DNA of 16,539 nt from Patescibacteria group bacterium (GTDB lineage Bacteria; Patescibacteriota; Minisyncoccia; Phycocordibacterales; SBAW01), in contig JAUPWA010000016.1 of assembly GCA_030916835.1 (NCBI GenBank), forward strand, positions 1 to 16,539, in the 5' to 3' direction. The position numbers and the translations under genes are program-made. Below, one piece after another: positions 14,081-16,539 of this stretch; within the stretch, counting starts at the first letter, position 1, and each line of letters starts with the position of its first letter. Below the pieces are notes generated by a model. That model did no database searches. It was not told the DNA's origin and saw only the letters and a program-made list of their open reading frames with translations.

Positions 14081-14120
14081 AAAAAAAAAGAAGGGTTCGC
14101 GCAACGTTGCGCGAACCCTT
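14081..14120 (-). terminator. Terminator between convergent C45 and GNAT-like genes
   Basis: AAGGGTTCGCGCAAC (14091-14105) is followed immediately by its exact reverse complement (14106-14120), a perfect 30-bp palindrome. On the minus strand it runs into CTTTTTTTTT (14081-14090), a strong terminator for the GNAT-like gene that ends at 14134. On the plus strand only TTTAAGTTT follows, so action on the C45 transcript is weaker. Confidence 0.9.
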
Positions 14121-14133
14121 TAAGTTTGGATGG

Positions 14134-15108
14134 TCATACGAAGACCACCCCTTCTCGTATCGCCGCTTCACGTTCAGCGGCAGAGAACAGCACCAGATCT
14201 CCCCCGGCACAGAGTCCTTCTTCAAACTGCGTGAGCAGTCCGTCAAAGTGTGCTCGGTACCGAAAGTACGCTTCCGGATCAGCCCCGGAGGTCTCAAAAT
14301 CGCTAGGCGGCCGTTTGCCGCACCAGCGATAGTACGCATCGACAGCGCGGACAATTAGTTCCTTGGTTATATCCGGACCAAGAGAACGAACCATCAAGTG
14401 CTCCTTCACTGGCTCCAAACCTTCGGCCGGGAAACCCGTTTGAAGATCGAACTTAATTGCAGGTTGAAGGAATTCAACCTCCTTAACTCCGTCAGCTGTG
14501 TACCTGTAGAGGCACTTACGGCCCACCTTGTTCCATGTACGCTCCGAAGCTTCCGTGCAGTCGCCGATGATCAGCACCAACTCCTCATTAAGCTCATGTG
14601 CGTCGATGACCGCCTGCATGAGACCACTGGTGAACAGTTCAGTGATCAGCCCACGACGCTGGTGGCATTGGCGAGTTGCGGCATAGGTCCCGATAAACAC
14701 CGCGTGGCGATGATCGAGATCCATAATATTCCCCGCATACGCGGCAACCACCAACCCCTCCTCATTTATGGCGAGAAAGAGTCGATAGCAGGTCGGTCGA
14801 TCACATAAACGTACTCCTTGGACATTGCGCGTCAGCCGATCAAAAGGTTCAACTTCAGCCGCAGACAGATTTTCGCACAGAATGTCGTAACCCTGCTTAA
14901 TCTGTTCAACTGTCCTAGCCTGAATGATATGGAACGTACTACCATCCTGACCAGTGATGACACACTCTGGCAACGAGAGCTGGTCACGGCTGTACTTACA
15001 CGTCTCCGTAATCAGACCCATCGCCGCAGCCCAAGCTGTTGCCTGAGTATAGTCGGGCAGCCCAGCTGAAAAATTCGAGCCAGGTATGCCCTCAATTACT
15101 CCATGCAC
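14134..15108 (-). CDS. GNAT-like N-acetyltransferase, otherwise unassigned
   Basis: A 324-residue soluble protein. Residues of about 90-200 look like a GNAT acetyltransferase fold: LVVAAYAGNI as a central strand, AVFIGTYAATRQCHQRRGLI with the acetyl-CoA pyrophosphate-binding pattern Q-R-R-G-L-I at 150-155, the following helix ITELFTSGLMQAVIDA, and a later NKVGRKCLYRY where GNAT proteins often have the N-x-x-x-x-G-F/Y element. The first 90 residues and the last 120 match nothing I recognise. The start is GTG at 15108, chosen because AAGGAG sits about 8 nt upstream. The gene has its own strong promoter more than 300 nt away and ends in a strong terminator, so it is probably monocistronic. Acceptor substrate unknown. 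Confidence 0.7.
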   Translation of the reverse strand: MHGVIEGIPGSNFSAGLPDYTQATAWAAAMGLITETCKYSRDQLSLPECVITGQDGSTFHIIQARTVEQIKQGYDILCENLSAAEVEPFDRLTRNVQGVRLCDRPTCYRLFLAINEEGLVVAAYAGNIMDLDHRHAVFIGTYAATRQCHQRRGLITELFTSGLMQAVIDAHELNEELVLIIGDCTEASERTWNKVGRKCLYRYTADGVKEVEFLQPAIKFDLQTGFPAEGLEPVKEHLMVRSLGPDITKELIVRAVDAYYRWCGKRPPSDFETSGADPEAYFRYRAHFDGLLTQFEEGLCAGGDLVLFSAAEREAAIREGVVFV

Positions 15109-15132
15109 TCCCTTTCTCCTTCTTACTCTGTC

Positions 15133-15148
15133 GAGACCGAGCGGTCTC
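15133..15148. repeat. 16-bp palindrome just upstream of the GNAT-like gene
   Basis: GAGACCG-AG-CGGTCTC: two 7-bp arms with a 2-nt centre, 25-40 nt before the GTG start. No T run follows. It could be an operator for a dimeric regulator or a small RNA hairpin near the ribosome binding site. Confidence 0.5.
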
Positions 15149-15235
15149 AGTTATCTGATGTTTCCCTCATTAGACAGGCTCCAATCGGAACCCTGCACCC
15201 TGAGGACCTACTTACTCTTTACCGAATGCGGCCTA

Positions 15236-15316
15236 TTAGGAGGACCAAGAAATTGGTTTCCCAACATTCTTAAGCTTCCCAATACCCGCACCAAGCAACG
15301 GCGAAATTTTCACCAT
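15236..15316 (-). CDS. Candidate small ORF b in the leader (26 residues)
   Basis: ATG at 15316 opens MVKISPLLGAGIGKLKNVGK and 6 more residues before TAA. A TAAGG sequence, overlapping the stop of the preceding small ORF, lies 5 nt upstream and could serve as a ribosome binding site. No family recognised; may be chance or a gene remnant. Confidence 0.2.
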   Translation of the reverse strand: MVKISPLLGAGIGKLKNVGKPISWSS

Positions 15317-15323
15317 CACTGCC

Positions 15324-15395
15324 TTACACTAGTTGTGGACGAATTACTTCCCCCACGATCGCACAAAACACAACTATGTATGACGTAAGGAACAT
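15324..15395 (-). CDS. Candidate small hydrophobic ORF a in the leader (23 residues)
   Basis: ATG at 15395 opens a 23-residue frame whose first 16 residues (MFLTSYIVVFCAIVGE) look like a short membrane segment. It ends 7 nt before ORF b. No ribosome binding site is visible. Could be a leader peptide; weak evidence. Confidence 0.18.
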   Translation of the reverse strand: MFLTSYIVVFCAIVGEVIRPQLV

Positions 15396-15402
15396 GAGCG
15401 GT

Positions 15403-15418
15403 TCGTACCAAGGTACGA
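15403..15418. repeat. 16-bp palindrome just downstream of the leader promoter
   Basis: TCGTACC-AA-GGTACGA: two 7-bp arms with a 2-nt centre, about 15-30 nt downstream of the expected transcription start. Position and symmetry fit a repressor operator or a 5'-end hairpin. It has the same architecture as the palindrome at 15133-15148 but a different sequence. Confidence 0.5.
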
Positions 15419-15439
15419 GGTGCTATTTAAACCAATAAA

Positions 15440-15468
15440 ATAATAACTTATAGTCTCGTTTTGGTCAA
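15440..15468 (-). promoter_or_regulatory. Promoter of the GNAT-like gene and its leader
   Basis: Minus strand TTGACC (15463-15468, 5 of 6), 17-bp spacer, TATTAT (15440-15445, 5 of 6). A perfect DnaA-box sequence (TGTGGATAA, 15476-15484) ends 8 nt upstream of the -35. The expected start is near 15433. Confidence 0.75.
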
Positions 15469-15490
15469 GTTTGCTTGTGGATAAGAAGTT

Positions 15491-16291
15491 TTAGAGTGGT
15501 TTACTACGCTTTTTGGATCGCAGGGTGTCGATCTGGGCGTGGTGGCCCGAAAGGAGAATTTTGGGGACGCGGTACTTTTTGCCTCCATGCTCGATGATTT
15601 CAGGGCGGGTGTAGACGTCATGGCTCGCCACTCTCCCCTCCTCGAGCGACTCGATCTTGCCCAAGACACCAGGGATTTGCCGCGCCGTGGCGTCGATGAT
15701 AGCGAGCGCAGGCACTTCGCCGCCAGTGAGAATGTACTCGCCCACCGAAACCTCTTCGACTGCAGCTTTACCAAACTGTGCGGCCAAGATCTTTTTTACC
15801 CGGGCATCGATACCCTCATAGCGCCCACACAAAATAATGACGTCGCTTTGCTTAGACAATTTTTTTGCGTACTCGTTCGTAAGCGGCTTCCCACCCGCTG
15901 CGGTAATTAAAATCTTCAAGCCCGTGCTGCCCTTTTTAGTCGCTTTAATAGTGGATTGATATATCAATCCACTAGTTGCAGAGCGTTTGATTGTTTTGCT
16001 AGGTTTTGGAAGTTTAGAAATATTTTTTTCAATGGTCTCGACCGCGCACACAAACGGCTCGGCTTGGAGCACCATACCAGGGCCGCCACCATACGGGCGC
16101 TCGTCTACTCTTTTATAAAACCACTTACCTTCCCCCTTGCCGCTTTTGGGCTTTGCAGGGCTTGCAACAAAGTCGCGCAATTGGTGCGCCTCCACTTTCA
16201 GCAACCCTTCTTTTTGGGCACGACCCAAAATAGAGGCATTGGTATATGCCTCAACGACCTCTGGGAACAATGTGACGATATGAAATCGCAT
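15491..16291 (-). CDS. trmD: tRNA (guanine37-N1)-methyltransferase
   Basis: TrmD uses S-adenosylmethionine to methylate G37 next to the anticodon and so prevents +1 frameshifting. The 266 residues start with the typical MRFHIVTLFPEVVEAY. They contain RPYGGGPGMVLQAEP (65-79), then the trefoil-knot cofactor motifs ILCGRYEGID (about 143-152), VGEYILTGGEVPAL and ARQIPGVLG. The C-terminal YTRPE and ILLSGHHAQI segments follow. Between the GGGPGM region and the knot strand LKILITAAGG there are about 45 residues where E. coli TrmD has about 16. This extra loop (about 91-123) is lysine/serine-rich and its DNA holds a perfect 26-bp palindrome. No ribosome binding site precedes the ATG; the likely promoter would make it leaderless. 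Neither rplS nor rimM is adjacent within the window. Confidence 0.96.
   Translation of the reverse strand: MRFHIVTLFPEVVEAYTNASILGRAQKEGLLKVEAHQLRDFVASPAKPKSGKGEGKWFYKRVDERPYGGGPGMVLQAEPFVCAVETIEKNISKLPKPSKTIKRSATSGLIYQSTIKATKKGSTGLKILITAAGGKPLTNEYAKKLSKQSDVIILCGRYEGIDARVKKILAAQFGKAAVEEVSVGEYILTGGEVPALAIIDATARQIPGVLGKIESLEEGRVASHDVYTRPEIIEHGGKKYRVPKILLSGHHAQIDTLRSKKRSKPL
15949..15974. repeat. Perfect 26-bp palindrome inside trmD
   Basis: TAGTGGATTGATA is followed directly by its exact reverse complement TATCAATCCACTA. It lies in the coding sequence for about residues 107-115 (SGLIYQSTI) within the non-conserved insertion. The symmetry does not extend beyond 13 bp on either side. Confidence 0.9.
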
Positions 16292-16301
16292 ATGTATGTA
16301 C

Positions 16302-16330
16302 GTTATAGCGTGTCTGGTATAAAAAATGAA
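16302..16330 (-). promoter_or_regulatory. Possible trmD promoter
   Basis: Minus strand TATAAC (16302-16307) has TTCATT (16325-16330, 3 of 6) 17 bp upstream. The -10 ends 10 nt before the trmD ATG, so the transcript would be close to leaderless. It overlaps the tail of the terminator repeat at 16311-16351. Confidence 0.4.
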
Positions 16331-16351
16331 GGCGGCCCCTTGGGGCCGCCC
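16311..16351 (-). repeat. Left copy of 41-bp inverted repeat; acts as minus-strand terminator
   Basis: GGCGGCCCC-TT-GGGGCCGCC (16331-16350) is a 9-bp hairpin; on the minus strand it is followed by TTCATTTTTTATAC, a good intrinsic terminator. The whole 41 bp is the reverse complement of 16499-16539 with one mismatch. Confidence 0.88.
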
Positions 16352-16363
16352 TACACCTGTGTC

Positions 16364-16468
16364 CTACGCTGCCCGTGTCTCCTTGTCTCTGCTTGCTGAT
16401 AGCGAAATCGCGGCCTTTGATAACAACTCACCGAATCGTACATGATTATCGCCGTAGCTGTAGAACAC
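16364..16468 (-). CDS. Candidate small protein (34 residues)
   Basis: A GTG at 16468 opens a 34-codon frame ending in TAG at 16364, with peptide MFYSYGDNHVRFGELLSKAA and 14 more residues. GGGGAGG lies 6 nt upstream, an excellent ribosome binding site, and the terminator hairpin begins 13 nt after the stop. The same frame is open to the window edge, so this could instead be the C-terminus of a longer gene. Family unknown. Confidence 0.35.
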   Translation of the reverse strand: MFYSYGDNHVRFGELLSKAAISLSASRDKETRAA

Positions 16469-16498
16469 CTCGAGCCTCCCCAACTCGAGCAGTAGGTG

Positions 16499-16539
16499 GG
16501 GCGGCCCCAAGGGGCCGCCTTCATTTTTTATACAAGACA
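16499..16539 (+). repeat. Right copy of 41-bp inverted repeat; acts as plus-strand terminator
   Basis: The hairpin at 16500-16519 is followed by TTCATTTTTTATAC on the plus strand. It matches the left copy in inverted orientation with a single C/A difference and ends exactly at the window edge, so it may extend further. Confidence 0.85.

Larger units (their letters stand above)
15109..15490 (-). other. Long 5' leader of the GNAT-like gene
   Basis: A 382-nt gap between trmD and the GNAT-like gene. A near-consensus promoter at 15440-15468 points left and implies about 325 nt of untranslated leader before the GTG at 15108. The leader contains palindromes at 15133-15148 and 15403-15418 and two adjacent tiny ORFs at 15236-15395. 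I saw no T-box motif, known riboswitch core or tRNA-like fold by eye. No terminator follows trmD, so trmD transcripts may read in. Confidence 0.55.

Noticed and set aside
15109..15440. T-box or known riboswitch in the long leader
   Set aside because: AGGGTGCAGG resembles the T-box core only loosely; there is no terminator/antiterminator pair and the downstream gene is not a typical target.
15491..16291. Loss of the catalytic Asp of TrmD (E. coli D169)
   Set aside because: The loop is 4 residues shorter, but a Glu in GKIESLEEG aligns plausibly at that site, so loss cannot be claimed without a proper alignment.
16360..16446. 28-codon plus-strand GTG ORF in the right-edge cassette
   Set aside because: No ribosome binding site or promoter, and it overlaps the better-supported minus-strand frame.

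Overview
The window is bacterial, gene-dense and uses the standard code: TGA, TAA and TAG all act as stops. Gene order is scattered. dnaG-rpoD stays together, but RNA polymerase is not preceded by ribosomal protein genes and trmD is not followed by rplS. Compact information-processing genes, some apparently leaderless starts and the TrmD C-terminal sequence style suggest a Patescibacteria (CPR) genome of the Parcubacteria type. That placement is inference from family knowledge; nothing was searched.

Layout. 3-410 (+): unrecognised gene, possibly cut by the left edge, followed by a terminator. 696-2369 (+): SulP-family anion transporter with a STAS domain; a bidirectional terminator separates it from the convergent 2411-5334 (-) dnaG-rpoD pair. 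rpoD also has its own promoter inside the end of dnaG. 5458-5700 (+): an orphan 80-residue gene with consensus promoter, good ribosome binding site and terminator, divergent from dnaG. 5815-12657 (-): one 2,280-residue reading frame holding complete RNA polymerase beta and beta' subunits. 12658-12996: shared upstream region with a good rpoBC promoter and a leader of about 270 nt. 12997-14070 (+): C45-type (penicillin acyltransferase-like) Ntn hydrolase, convergent with 14134-15108 (-), a GNAT-like acetyltransferase. 15109-15490: a long leader with a near-consensus promoter, two 16-bp palindromes and two tiny ORFs. 15491-16291 (-): trmD, carrying an insertion that contains a perfect 26-bp palindrome. 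16311-16539: two outward-facing terminator hairpins forming a 41-bp inverted repeat around about 150 bp with a candidate 34-residue ORF.

The main biology is transcription: core polymerase as a single fused chain, its housekeeping sigma factor with a histone-tail-like lysine-rich N-terminus, and primase. The strongest observations are the beta-beta' fusion, an Asn in place of the usually invariant trigger-loop Arg, a changed rifampicin pocket, the palindrome inside trmD, and the inverted-repeat cassette at the right edge. No CRISPR array, rRNA, tRNA or transposase was seen.
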